Shown piece after piece: positions 17,976 through 24,885 of a stretch of 40,729 nt of DNA. Position numbers and translations under genes: made by a program. The stretch is from NCBI GenBank assembly GCA_004553485.1, contig SFLG01000015.1:1-40729 (forward strand). The letters run 5' to 3'. This stretch comes from Bacteroidales bacterium. GTDB lineage: Bacteria; Bacteroidota; Bacteroidia; Bacteroidales; Muribaculaceae. The notes under the pieces were generated by a model. The model made no database searches and was not told where the DNA came from. It saw only the letters and a list, made by a program, of their open reading frames with translations. The first letter of the stretch is position 1. Every line of letters starts with the position of its first letter.

Positions 17976-18003
17976 GTTATGTCGTTATTAATGATTATAT
18001 TTG
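17973..18003 (+). promoter_or_regulatory. Promoter of mntA-hepT
   Basis: TTTG (17973-17976), 19-bp spacer, TATATTTG (17996-18003) is a perfect consensus. The -33 element lies in the T-run of the tRNA terminator. Transcription would start near 18009, which favours the ATG at 18024 over those at 17979 and 18009 as the mntA start. Confidence 0.75.
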
Positions 18004-18023
18004 CCACGATGAAACTGATTGAG

Positions 18024-18320
18024 ATGAACATCGACAAGATTATCGCCCTGTGCAAAAAGTACAAGGTGGCAAAGCTGTGGGTGTTCGGCTCCATCCTCAC
18101 CCCCCGCTTCAACGACGACAGCGACGTGGACTTCTCGGTGGATTTTGATGCAGAATCTATCAGGCGCGAGGGTCTCGACTGGGCTGATATATTTTTCGAC
18201 TTTATAGCCGAGCTTGAAAAACTCCTCGGTCGCCGTATTGACCTTGTTTGTGATGACAGCGTGAGGAATCCTGTATTCCGCAAAGAACTTGACGATACAA
18301 AGCAATTAATCTATGGATGA
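18024..18320 (+). CDS. mntA: MntA-type antitoxin, minimal nucleotidyltransferase (adenylyltransferase)
   Basis: This is the antitoxin of a HepT-MntA module; characterised members transfer AMP to a Tyr of the HepT toxin and silence it. The 98-aa protein shows the minimal nucleotidyltransferase signature GSX10DXD: Gly22-Ser23, Asp34 and Asp36 in DDSDVDFSV, with a third acidic residue Asp73 in RRIDLVC. All three catalytic acids are present, so it should be active. The start was chosen by the promoter position; ATGs at 18009 and 17979 are in frame. It overlaps hepT by 8 bp, which implies coupled translation. Base composition is less GC-rich than the flanking genes, consistent with acquisition by transfer. 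Some groups annotate such proteins simply as nucleotidyltransferase-domain proteins. Confidence 0.9.
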   Translation: MNIDKIIALCKKYKVAKLWVFGSILTPRFNDDSDVDFSVDFDAESIRREGLDWADIFFDFIAELEKLLGRRIDLVCDDSVRNPVFRKELDDTKQLIYG

Positions 18321-18666
18321 GCGAGTAAAAAAATTCCTCGTAGACATGCAACAGGCCATCTCCGAGATAGAGATGGCCGCCGATCGCTTTGGCAGACAAT
18401 ATGAGGTTTTCGAGACAGATGTTGTATATCGGAAATTTGTGGAACGAAACATCGAAATACTCGGAGAAGCGATGAACCGCATCTTAAAGGCGGACCCGGA
18501 CATCTGCATCTCTTCGGCACGCAAGATTGTCGACACCCGCAATTATGTCATTCACGCTTATGACTCTTTGAAACCCGACATTCTGTGGGCCATTGTCATA
18601 AACCACATTCCGCGCCTTAAAGCTGAAATCAATAAGCTCCTCGAATCCTTTCCGGAAGTTCGATAG
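18313..18666 (+). CDS. hepT: HepT-like ribonuclease toxin (DUF86)
   Basis: This is the toxin of the MntA-HepT pair, a HEPN-fold protein acting as an RNase when not modified. The 117-aa helical protein carries the HEPN motif RX4HXY as Arg76, His81 and Tyr83 in RNYVIHAY. The Tyr is the residue that MntA adenylylates in characterised members. An upstream conserved block, FVERNIEILGEAMNRI, is typical of DUF86. The frame starts at 18313, overlapping mntA by 8 bp. The stop at 18666 lies 4 bp before the target-site copy of the IS element, so the toxin gene escaped disruption, but its original downstream terminator (19762-19796) is now about 1.1 kb away. The motif is intact, and function is likely. 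Confidence 0.9.
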   Translation: MDERVKKFLVDMQQAISEIEMAADRFGRQYEVFETDVVYRKFVERNIEILGEAMNRILKADPDICISSARKIVDTRNYVIHAYDSLKPDILWAIVINHIPRLKAEINKLLESFPEVR

Positions 18667-18718
18667 GTTATAAATAACGTGAGTTCGATATAAGGATTTA
18701 CAGTTACAATAATAAAAC

Positions 18719-18755
18719 AATCAGCCATTTAGCATCAAACTAAGTGGCTGATTTT
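18719..18755 (+). terminator. Hairpin with T-run at the left end of the IS
   Basis: AATCAGCCATTTAG (18719-18732) pairs with CTAAGTGGCTGATT (18740-18753) with one G-U, leaving a 7-nt loop and a short T-run. Placed between the IS end and the transposase gene, it would stop read-through from outside, here from mntA-hepT. Confidence 0.65.
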
Positions 18756-18823
18756 CTTGGTAATCTCAGATAAAATCCGTAAATTTATAGTGACTAATTA
18801 CAAGATTTACAAGAATTTATATC

Positions 18824-19726
18824 ATGATTACCGAAGACAAAATTACGGAAATTTTCTGTATCGCAGACGACTTTTGCAAGTATTTTTCATCAGAGCTGAA
18901 GAAACATCAGATAGCTGACGGTAAAAAGCATCGGAACAAGTCCTGCAAACTCTCGGAAGCCGAGGTGATTACAATCCTCATACTATTCCACAGCAAGGGA
19001 TTCAGATGCCTCAAACACTTTTATACGCAGTATGTGTGCAAGCATATGCGACACCTGTTTCCGCAAACCGTATCATATAACCGTTTCGTGGAATTACAGA
19101 AATCAGTGGTTCTGCATTTGACTATGTTCATCAAGGAAGTTCTGTTGGGAACGTGCACCGGAGTTGCCTATGTTGATTCCACTCCGCTCAGAGTCTGCAA
19201 GCACCAGCGGATTCCAATACATAAGACATTCAAGGGATTGGCGGAACGTGGCAAATGTTCAATGGGATGGTTCTTCGGTTTCAAGCTGCACCTGATAATA
19301 AATGATCGCGGCGAGATTCTGAGCTTCATGTTCACACCCGGCAATGTCGATGACCGCGAGCCATTGTACTCGGAGTCATTCATCGGGAATGTCAAAGGAA
19401 AACTCTGCGGTGACAAGGGATATATAGGCAAACAACTCTTTGAGTTCCTGTTCATGAACGGAATACAGCTTGTGACAAAAGTCAAGAGCAATATGAGAAA
19501 TTCACTTATGTCTGTCGCTGACAAGATCATGCTGCGAAAACGCGCTCTTGTAGAGTCTGTCAATGACGAGCTGAAGAATATCGCACAAATAGAACACTCA
19601 AGGCACAGGTCGTTCACAAACTTTATTACCAATGCCCTGAGTGCTATTGCGGCTTACTGTTTCTTTCCTAAGAAACCATCTATTTCTTTGGAATACGTTT
19701 TCGACAATCAGCTTACTTTGTTCTGA
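18824..19726 (+). CDS. IS982-family transposase
   Basis: This is a DDE transposase that moves the element by cutting at the terminal repeats. The 300-aa length is typical. Likely catalytic residues are Asp118 in AYVDSTPLRVC, Asp197 in LCGDKGYIG and Glu244 in LVESVNDELKN. A basic DNA-binding N-terminal region precedes them (residues 30-60). The reading frame is intact from 18824 to 19726 and sits between perfect inverted repeats. No frameshift is needed, as usual for IS982. The element inserted 10 bp after the hepT stop. Confidence 0.95.
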   Translation: MITEDKITEIFCIADDFCKYFSSELKKHQIADGKKHRNKSCKLSEAEVITILILFHSKGFRCLKHFYTQYVCKHMRHLFPQTVSYNRFVELQKSVVLHLTMFIKEVLLGTCTGVAYVDSTPLRVCKHQRIPIHKTFKGLAERGKCSMGWFFGFKLHLIINDRGEILSFMFTPGNVDDREPLYSESFIGNVKGKLCGDKGYIGKQLFEFLFMNGIQLVTKVKSNMRNSLMSVADKIMLRKRALVESVNDELKNIAQIEHSRHRSFTNFITNALSAIAAYCFFPKKPSISLEYVFDNQLTLF

Positions 19727-19761
19727 TTCCTTATATCGAACTCACGTTAAATACACTCACG

Positions 19762-19796
19762 AAAAAAGCGAATCGGTAGGCCGGTTCGCTTTTTTT
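19762..19796. terminator. Bidirectional terminator between the IS and DUF2461
   Basis: A 9-bp stem GCGAATCGG / CCGGTTCGC (one G-U pair) with loop TAGG is preceded by six A and followed by seven T, so it works on both strands. It should end the minus-strand DUF2461 operon, and before the IS insertion it would have ended mntA-hepT. Its stem differs at only one or two positions from the tRNA terminator at 17948. Confidence 0.88.
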
Positions 19797-19802
19797 GTGG
19801 GG

Positions 19803-20474
19803 TTAGGTGTCTTCTTCGTAGAGGGTGTAGATGAGGAATTTGCAGAGGGAGATGAGGGGGCGGGAGAGGTCGGCGACGCGGTCGGGCCAGGCGGGGTCGG
19901 CGAAGAGGCCGCGGTTGAGGATGGTGAACTTGCCGATGTCTTTGAGGCGCAGGTACTCGATGAGTGGGTGGTCGCGGTCGTAGCCTTTGGGGGCGGTCTT
20001 GAGGGCTTCGCCGAACCAGCGGTGGCCGTAGGTGCGCAGCATGGCGGGGCTGTTGACGATGTCGAGCCACTCTTCGCTGTTGTCGACGATGGCTTTGCGT
20101 ATCTTGCGCAGCTCGGCGGCCTCGGGGCACCACATTCCGCCGTAGATGCCGGTGTCGTCCTTGATGTGTCCGGCCTGGATATAGAGTCCGATATGGCTCT
20201 TCAGGAGTGCCGGAGGGGCGATGGACGAGCCGATGTGGGTCTTGTAGGGTGTCTTGTCGTTGGAGAAGCGTACATCGCGGTAGATGCGGTAGGTGGCGCG
20301 GGCGGGGTCGAGCCAGCGCACCTCGGGCCACTCGTCGGAGAGGGCTGCTATAACGCGGCCGAGGCCCTGAATCCAGGCGGCACGCAGCTCGTCGTACTCG
20401 GCTTTGTGCTCGACAAACCAGGGGCGGTTGTTGTTGGCGGCCAGGCGGTCGAAGAAGTCAAAGAGGTCTTTCAT
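19803..20474 (-). CDS. DUF2461 domain-containing protein
   Basis: This conserved protein has unknown function. The 223-aa sequence shows the DUF2461 (TIGR02453-type) pattern: LFDFFDRLAANNNRPWFVEH at the N-terminus, ATYRIYRDVRFSNDKTPYKT in the middle, then IGLYIQAG. The ATG at 20474 overlaps the stop of the DUF4834 gene (ATGA); an in-frame start 15 bases further upstream would extend into that gene. It is the last gene of a psd-pssA-DUF4834-DUF2461 string on the minus strand and ends just before a bidirectional terminator. No signal peptide or membrane segment is seen, so it is cytoplasmic. Confidence 0.9.
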   Translation of the reverse strand: MKDLFDFFDRLAANNNRPWFVEHKAEYDELRAAWIQGLGRVIAALSDEWPEVRWLDPARATYRIYRDVRFSNDKTPYKTHIGSSIAPPALLKSHIGLYIQAGHIKDDTGIYGGMWCPEAAELRKIRKAIVDNSEEWLDIVNSPAMLRTYGHRWFGEALKTAPKGYDRDHPLIEYLRLKDIGKFTILNRGLFADPAWPDRVADLSRPLISLCKFLIYTLYEEDT

Positions 20475-20806
20475 CGCACTTCCTCCCATTCTACATCGGT
20501 AATCTGCTCTTCGGCCTCAAACTTTACCTGTTTTTTGCCGTCGGGCTCGGTGGATTCGTACACCTGGACCTCCTCAAACTCGACGTACTCGCCCACCGTG
20601 GGGTCGATTTTCTTTCCCTGGCGGGCGGGGCGGGGCTGCGGGCCGCCGTCGCGCGGGTCGCTGCCGCGCGGGTCGGTGCCGCGGCTGTTGCCGGTGAAGA
20701 TGCCGGTGACCTTGCGCTTTATTCTCAAAAAAATGCCGATGACAAACGCCAAAAAAAAGAGTACGGCGAAAATCATCAGAAAAAATATCCCGGTAAGAAT
20801 TGACAT
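20471..20806 (-). CDS. DUF4834 family small membrane protein
   Basis: This 111-aa protein has one strongly hydrophobic N-terminal helix (ILTGIFFLMIFAVLFFLAFV), then a basic stretch (RIKRKV). A Pro/Gly/Asp/Arg-rich linker follows (residues 40-65), and an acidic C-terminal tail (EFEEVQVYESTEPDG ... DVEWEEV). This architecture is that of DUF4834, a family I know only from Bacteroidetes and which lacks a known role. It lies 64 bp downstream of pssA and overlaps the DUF2461 gene by 4 bp, so it may belong to the lipid-synthesis operon. The single helix and acidic tail suggest a membrane-tethered adaptor, which is speculation. Confidence 0.82.
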   Translation of the reverse strand: MSILTGIFFLMIFAVLFFLAFVIGIFLRIKRKVTGIFTGNSRGTDPRGSDPRDGGPQPRPARQGKKIDPTVGEYVEFEEVQVYESTEPDGKKQVKFEAEEQITDVEWEEVR

Positions 20807-20870
20807 GTTAATCCTTTTGTGTGTTAACCTGCGTCGTGTGCCGTCCCTTGCCGGGCCGGCCTTTTGCGTG

Positions 20871-21593
20871 TCAGACCTGTCGTGACGACAGTACCGACAG
20901 CAGCAGGTAGAAAACGATAGTCCAGGCCAATCCGCTCAGCCCGTAGATAAAGAGGAATGCCACGGCGCAAACCAGCAGCACGTAGCGGCGGAAGTTCTCC
21001 TGCAGGCCGAAGCTCTTGAACTTCAGCGAGAACATTTTGAATTTTCCCACCAGCGCCAGCGACGTCAGCACTATCAGCAATGTCACAACAATACTGCCGG
21101 GATAGCCGTAGGTGGCAATCCAGCCGGCCACACCGATGAGGAAGATGCACCCCGAAGGGATGGGCAGGCCGCGGAAGGTGGTGGTGCCCACATCCTCGAC
21201 GTTGAAGCGCGCCAGACGCAGGGCGCCGAACACGGGCACCAGCAGGGCCGCGTAGCTCAGCCACTGCAGCCCGGGCTGCCCCACGGCAACGGTGTGGTAC
21301 TGCATGAGGTTGAACATCATCATTGCGGGGGCCACGCCGAAGGCCACCAGGTCGGACAGCGAGTCGAGCTCGGCGCCGATTTTGCTGTATGCCTTGAGTG
21401 CGCGGGCGGCGGCGCCGTCGAGGAAGTCGAACACTGCCGAGAAGCCCATAAAGATACAGGCCCACTGCCATCCGGCCAGCGAGCCAATCTGCTCCATGCA
21501 CCTGAACGACATGATGATAGCCACGCTGCCGCAGACGAGCGACAGGCAGGTTATGGTGTTGGGAATTGATGCTACAATCTTGTTGTTGCTCAT
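20871..21593 (-). CDS. pssA: CDP-diacylglycerol-serine O-phosphatidyltransferase
   Basis: This membrane enzyme makes phosphatidylserine from CDP-diacylglycerol and serine. The CDP-alcohol phosphatidyltransferase signature DX2DGX2ARX8GX3DX3D is complete: Asp56, Asp59-Gly60, Ala63-Arg64, Gly73, Asp77 and Asp81. About seven hydrophobic segments fill the 240-aa protein. The ATG at 21593 (MSNNKIVASIPNTITC) is the family start; the frame is open to 21626 but that part runs through a leader with repeats. The psd gene lies 93 bp upstream on the same strand, so phosphatidylserine made here is decarboxylated to phosphatidylethanolamine by the neighbour's product. The serine specificity is supported by this pairing. 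Confidence 0.95.
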   Translation of the reverse strand: MSNNKIVASIPNTITCLSLVCGSVAIIMSFRCMEQIGSLAGWQWACIFMGFSAVFDFLDGAAARALKAYSKIGAELDSLSDLVAFGVAPAMMMFNLMQYHTVAVGQPGLQWLSYAALLVPVFGALRLARFNVEDVGTTTFRGLPIPSGCIFLIGVAGWIATYGYPGSIVVTLLIVLTSLALVGKFKMFSLKFKSFGLQENFRRYVLLVCAVAFLFIYGLSGLAWTIVFYLLLSVLSSRQV

Positions 21594-21600
21594 ATTACTC

Positions 21601-21650
21601 TTAGTTTTGCACCCTTGGTTATGCACCCTGGGGCCTTTGGTTATGCACCC
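21601..21650. repeat. Three 14-bp direct repeats in the pssA leader
   Basis: TTGGTTATGCACCC occurs exactly at 21615-21628 and 21637-21650, and with two changes (TTAGTTTTGCACCC) at 21601-21614. The set ends 7 bp before the pssA start codon on the minus strand, within the psd-pssA spacer. It may be a binding site or slippage product; no hairpin is evident. Confidence 0.8.
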
Positions 21651-21686
21651 GCGAGGAGGCTGTACCGCCGCGCGGGCAGTGCCCTC

Positions 21687-22388
21687 TCATCCCTGTTTGC
21701 CGGCAAGGGCGGGGTCGAGGTCGGGGCGCAGACGGCCGACGGTGGTGATGCCGCCGACGGTCTTGTCGTCGAGGGCGACGTTGATCTCGGTGCCGAGGGG
21801 GAGGTACAGGTCTACGCGCGAGCCGAATTTAATGAAGCCCATGTGGTCTTCGATGCGTGCCTCCACGCCAGGGTGGGCGTAGGTGACGATGCGGCGGGCC
21901 ATCGCTCCGGCAACCTGGCGCATAAGTATCTGCTGGCCTTCGGGGGTGCGGATGACGACGGTGCTGCGCTCGTTTTCGGTGCTCGACTTGGGCAGATAGG
22001 CAGCCATGAAGCGGCCCGCGTGGTGCTTGACAAAGGTGACCTCGCCGTCGACGGGGAACCAGTTGGCGTGCACGTTGAGGATGCTCATAAACACCGACAG
22101 CTGTATGCAGCGGCATTTGAGCACCTCGGGCTCGTAGACTTCTTCGAGGGCGACGACCTTGCCGTCGGCCGACGATACCACGGCATGGGTGGGATCGCCG
22201 GTGTAGATGCGCCGGGGCGAGCGGAAAAAGTTAACGACGAGCATATACGTCACGCCAAAGACCGTGGTGCTCACGATGGGCCATATCAGAGGGCGCACCC
22301 AGAGCCACAGGGGCACATTTATCACCAGCACCGCCAGAAGCAGCACCACCAGAATATTTGCGCCTTCGTGATGAATCTTTACTCGCAT
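21687..22388 (-). CDS. psd: Phosphatidylserine decarboxylase proenzyme
   Basis: This enzyme converts phosphatidylserine to phosphatidylethanolamine at the membrane. The protein self-cleaves at a Gly-Ser bond to give a pyruvoyl alpha chain. Here the site is Gly189-Ser190 in KFGSRVDLYLP, the form found in the short bacterial type; E. coli has LGST. The 233-aa length agrees with that type. Two N-terminal membrane helices lie at about residues 12-52. Conserved parts include ADGKV and FMSILNVHANWFPVDG. It is upstream of pssA in the same operon. A -7 box at 22588-22595 may serve this operon through a leader of about 190 nt that contains a possible 22-codon ORF. Confidence 0.95.
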   Translation of the reverse strand: MRVKIHHEGANILVVLLLAVLVINVPLWLWVRPLIWPIVSTTVFGVTYMLVVNFFRSPRRIYTGDPTHAVVSSADGKVVALEEVYEPEVLKCRCIQLSVFMSILNVHANWFPVDGEVTFVKHHAGRFMAAYLPKSSTENERSTVVIRTPEGQQILMRQVAGAMARRIVTYAHPGVEARIEDHMGFIKFGSRVDLYLPLGTEINVALDDKTVGGITTVGRLRPDLDPALAGKQG

Positions 22389-22501
22389 TAACTTATTATC
22401 TCGTTAGGTGGATTGTTGTACTAAATTCGGTTGATATGCCCCGTTCTTGCGTCCGGGTCCTGTCGGTATGACACTGTGCCCGTTGTCCGGCGTTAAGCGC
22501 G

Positions 22502-22570
22502 TCAGATGTGCGCGTTAACGTCTTCGAGGGCCTTGAAATCGCTGTGGACCTGCGGGCGCACCTCGGGCAT
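22502..22570 (-). CDS. Possible 22-codon leader ORF upstream of psd
   Basis: An ATG at 22570 opens a 22-aa frame (MPEVRPQVHSDFKALEDV..., stop TGA at 22502-22504). It begins about 13 nt after the inferred start of transcription from the -7 box at 22588-22595 and ends 113 bp before psd. I do not recognise it. The codon choice resembles that of the genome, but the size is too small for a firm call. It could be a leader peptide, the relic of a gene, or chance. Confidence 0.2.
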   Translation of the reverse strand: MPEVRPQVHSDFKALEDVNAHI

Positions 22571-22587
22571 TGTTGTCTATCAAAGTG

Positions 22588-22595
22588 CAAATTTA
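22588..22595 (-). promoter_or_regulatory. -7 box upstream of psd-pssA
   Basis: Minus-strand TAAATTTG matches TAnnTTTG. The expected -33 position (about 22615-22618) reads TGTG rather than TTTG, so the promoter is incomplete by motif. Between this box and the end of the DUF2752 gene (22672) no other element is seen. Confidence 0.45.
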
Positions 22596-22671
22596 ATCCT
22601 TTTTTTTTAATTTAACACAGCCGAGGGCCTAAATTACCGAAAACGTCGCACAAATTATGCCAAAAGCCCAG

Positions 22672-23058
22672 TCAGAGGGGCACGACGATGTTGCGCAGGA
22701 CGGTCCAGAGGATTATGAAGGCGACGATGCTCCAGGCCAGGACGGGACGCCGCAGAAACCGTTGCAGAGCCGAGTCCGGCGCCGTGAACACCGCAGCGGC
22801 GTACAGCAACAGCAACGGCCCCAGGACGAAGAGGGCGGCGTTGTAGCGCAGGGCGGCGCCGAAATCGAGGTGCACAAGGGCGTGCAGGGCGCGCGTGGTG
22901 CCGCAGCCGGGGCAGTCATAGCCGGTGAGCAGCTTTGACGGGCAGCGGGGGTAGAAGGCGCTCGTCATCGGGTCGAAGAAGAACAGCACGCAGGCAAAGA
23001 CGGCGGCGGCCGCAGCGATTGCCGCGGCCACGAGCAGTCGTTTGCTGTTGGCGTTCAT
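22672..23058 (-). CDS. DUF2752 membrane protein
   Basis: This small integral membrane protein has unknown function. The family signature CPGCGTTRALHAL is present near residue 50, preceded by YPRCPSKLLTGYDC, and three hydrophobic segments lie near residues 7-27, 74-92 and 101-120. The start MNANSKRLLVAAA at 23058 is preferred to an in-frame ATG at 23070. It lies 64 bp downstream of the GYF-CD225 gene on the same strand. DUF2752 proteins are often encoded beside CD225-type proteins in Bacteroidetes, as I recall, so the two probably act together at the membrane. Confidence 0.88.
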   Translation of the reverse strand: MNANSKRLLVAAAIAAAAAVFACVLFFFDPMTSAFYPRCPSKLLTGYDCPGCGTTRALHALVHLDFGAALRYNAALFVLGPLLLLYAAAVFTAPDSALQRFLRRPVLAWSIVAFIILWTVLRNIVVPL

Positions 23059-23122
23059 AGGTCGTCGCAAATCTTTAGGTCAGCCTTTGTGCCGCGTCGG
23101 TGTCGAGTCCGGCAAACGGCGC

Positions 23123-23767
23123 TTAAACAGAGGCGGCGGCGCCCATCATCATGCCGAGAATGAACAGGCCGATATAGAAGGCCACACCGCCCAAAAGCGA
23201 AACCCAGACCCACGTGAGGGCCGACCGGGAGTTGCGCTCGGCACCCTCGTAGTCGCCCGCGGCGAGGCGGTCGCTGACGTTGGCGCTCTTGATGCAGGCA
23301 ACGATGCCGAAGGGCAGGCAGCAGAAAATCGTCATCAGGATTGCCAGGGCCATATAGCTGTTCGGGGTACGGCGGTATTGGCCCTGACCCGGCTGGCCGT
23401 AAGGCTGCTGTCCCGGATAACCGTAAGGCTGCTGGCCCGGATAGCCGTAAGGCTGTTGGCCATACTGTTGGCTGTAAGGCTGCTGGCCCGATGCGGGCTG
23501 GCCCTGTGCCGATTGCTCCTCTCCCTCGATGGGGTAAGGCGGCTCGGGGAGGTCGTCGACGGGGGCTGTCTGCGACGGGTCGGGGTACGGCGCGGAGGCG
23601 TGCGGGGTCTCGAAAAGAACGCGCGTAGCCGGAGCCTCCCCGGCTGCTATCCAGTCGGGGAGTCCGGCGTACCATATCGGTGTATGGGGCGTGACGGGCA
23701 GACGGCGCAGCTCGTCCAGCTCGAACGGGCCGTGCTGCTGACCGTCAAAAATTACGTATACCTGCAT
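23123..23767 (-). CDS. GYF-CD225 (dispanin-like) membrane protein with QQPYG repeats
   Basis: The 214-aa protein has three parts. Residues 1-50 look like a GYF_2 domain (MQVYVIFDGQQHGPFELDEL ... PIWYAGLPDWI), a fold known to bind proline-rich peptides. Residues about 60-135 are a Pro/Gln/Gly/Tyr-rich linker with QQPYGYPG repeats. Residues about 137-214 form a CD225/dispanin domain with two membrane helices (MALAILMTIFCCLPFGIVAC and WVSLLGGVAFYIGLFILGM). The Cys-Cys and the intervening loop SANVSDRLAAGDYEGA fit that family. The start codon overlaps the deoC stop by one base (TAATG), so the two are translationally coupled. The linker could be the GYF domain's own ligand. No function is established for bacterial members. 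Confidence 0.85.
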   Translation of the reverse strand: MQVYVIFDGQQHGPFELDELRRLPVTPHTPIWYAGLPDWIAAGEAPATRVLFETPHASAPYPDPSQTAPVDDLPEPPYPIEGEEQSAQGQPASGQQPYSQQYGQQPYGYPGQQPYGYPGQQPYGQPGQGQYRRTPNSYMALAILMTIFCCLPFGIVACIKSANVSDRLAAGDYEGAERNSRSALTWVWVSLLGGVAFYIGLFILGMMMGAAASV

Positions 23768-24654
23768 TAAAAGAACTTGATAGTTTCGCCAAGGATGCTG
23801 CTGAGCATGGCGTTGGCCAGGCTCGAAGCACCGATGCGGAAGAGGTCCTTGTCGAGCCACTCCTGGCCCAGTACTTCCTTGACGATGGTGTAATACTGAA
23901 CGGCTTCCTCTACTGTGCGTACGCCGCCGGCGCACTTGAAGCCAACCTTGCGGCCGGTCTTCTCATAGTACTCTTTGATAACCTGGCACATAACGTAAGC
24001 GGCGAAGAGGCTTGCGCCGGGATATTCCTTGCCGGTGCTGGTCTTGATGAAGTCGGCGCCGCTATATACGCTGAGGATGGAGGCGTTGCGGATGTTCTCG
24101 GCGGTGCGGAGGGCGCCGGTCTCGAGGATGACCTTCATGCGGGCGTCGCGGCACGAGTGTTTGAGCTCGGTGATTTCGTCAACAACCTCCTGGTAGTCAC
24201 CGTCGAGGAAGTTGCCCATATTGAGGACGATGTCGATTTCGTCGGCGCCGCCTTCGACAGCAAGTGCAACCTCGGCCACCTTGACCTCGATGAACGACTG
24301 CGACGAGGGGAAGCAGCCGCTTACGCAGCATACGTCAACGTCGCTGACGTCGAGGACGGTACGTACAACCTGTGCAAAGTTGGGATAAACGCAGATGGCG
24401 GCCACGCTGGGCAGATCGGGATATTTCTCTTCAAACTCGTTGACCTTCTGGGTAAAGTCGGCAACGCTTGCGGGCGAGTCGGTGCTCTTAAGTGTGGTGA
24501 GGTCGATTGCGCCAAGCAGGAATTTGTGCACGGCGGCAGTGTTGTTCTCGGCGTAGTGCTCTGCCAGGATTTTCTCCACTGCGGCATTCACTTCGGCGTC
24601 GTTGGCGGTAACCTTCGATTCGTTTACTAAATCGACATACTTGTTTTCGCTCAT
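23767..24654 (-). CDS. deoC: Deoxyribose-phosphate aldolase, class II
   Basis: This enzyme splits 2-deoxyribose 5-phosphate into glyceraldehyde 3-phosphate and acetaldehyde in deoxynucleoside catabolism. The Schiff-base lysine is Lys204 in DFIKTSTGK; a second active-site Lys lies in VGFKCAGGVRT (about 245). The 295-aa length and N-terminal extension fit the longer DeoC group of Bacteroidetes and gamma-proteobacteria rather than the 220-aa form. It follows the MazG-like gene by 231 bp in a cluster with other nucleotide genes, and a 26-bp palindrome lies 90 bp upstream. The stop overlaps the next gene's start. I see no clear promoter box. Confidence 0.95.
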   Translation of the reverse strand: MSENKYVDLVNESKVTANDAEVNAAVEKILAEHYAENNTAAVHKFLLGAIDLTTLKSTDSPASVADFTQKVNEFEEKYPDLPSVAAICVYPNFAQVVRTVLDVSDVDVCCVSGCFPSSQSFIEVKVAEVALAVEGGADEIDIVLNMGNFLDGDYQEVVDEITELKHSCRDARMKVILETGALRTAENIRNASILSVYSGADFIKTSTGKEYPGASLFAAYVMCQVIKEYYEKTGRKVGFKCAGGVRTVEEAVQYYTIVKEVLGQEWLDKDLFRIGASSLANAMLSSILGETIKFF

Positions 24655-24743
24655 AATTGTGTATTTTATTTAAGGGTGTTTTATGTTGATGTCAATTTCC
24701 ACGGCCTGTTGCAGGAGCCGAGGGCGCGGGCCGGGGTAACGGT

Positions 24744-24769
24744 GTTATCGGTCGAGCTCGACCGATAAC
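24744..24769. repeat. 26-bp perfect palindrome, copy 1
   Basis: The half-site GTTATCGGTCGAG is followed directly by its complement CTCGACCGATAAC. An identical copy lies at 34374-34399. It sits 90 bp upstream of deoC in the 231-bp spacer after the MazG-like gene. There is no T-run, so a terminator role is unlikely. The rest of the spacer is GC-rich with no further signal that I recognise. Confidence 0.95.
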
Positions 24770-24885
24770 GGTGCTACGCTGCGGGCGGCGGGTGCCGTTG
24801 GGGCTGTCGGCAGCGGCTAAGAGGATAACGCGCGACGCTTGCTTTATGTTTACGCCCCGGCCCTTTGCGGGACGGCTGTCCGGGG

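Larger units (their letters stand above)
18677..19747 (+). mobile_element. Complete IS982-family insertion sequence
   Basis: The 1071-bp element is bounded by inverted repeats: the left end begins ACGTGAGTTCGATATAAGGA and the right end is its exact complement for the same 20 bases. Direct copies of TAAATA flank it at 18671-18676 and 19748-19753 and are the target-site duplication. One transposase gene fills it. The AT-richer composition contrasts with the host genes. Perfect ends and target copies indicate a recent, probably still mobile insertion. Confidence 0.95.

Noticed and set aside
17948..19796. Genomic island bounded by duplicated tRNA 3' end
   Set aside because: The similar sequences are two terminator stems; the tRNA 3' bases themselves are not repeated at the right end and no integrase is present.
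23395..23480. Repeats near 23400 as an intergenic element
   Set aside because: They are coding repeats (QQPYGYPG) in the GYF-CD225 gene.
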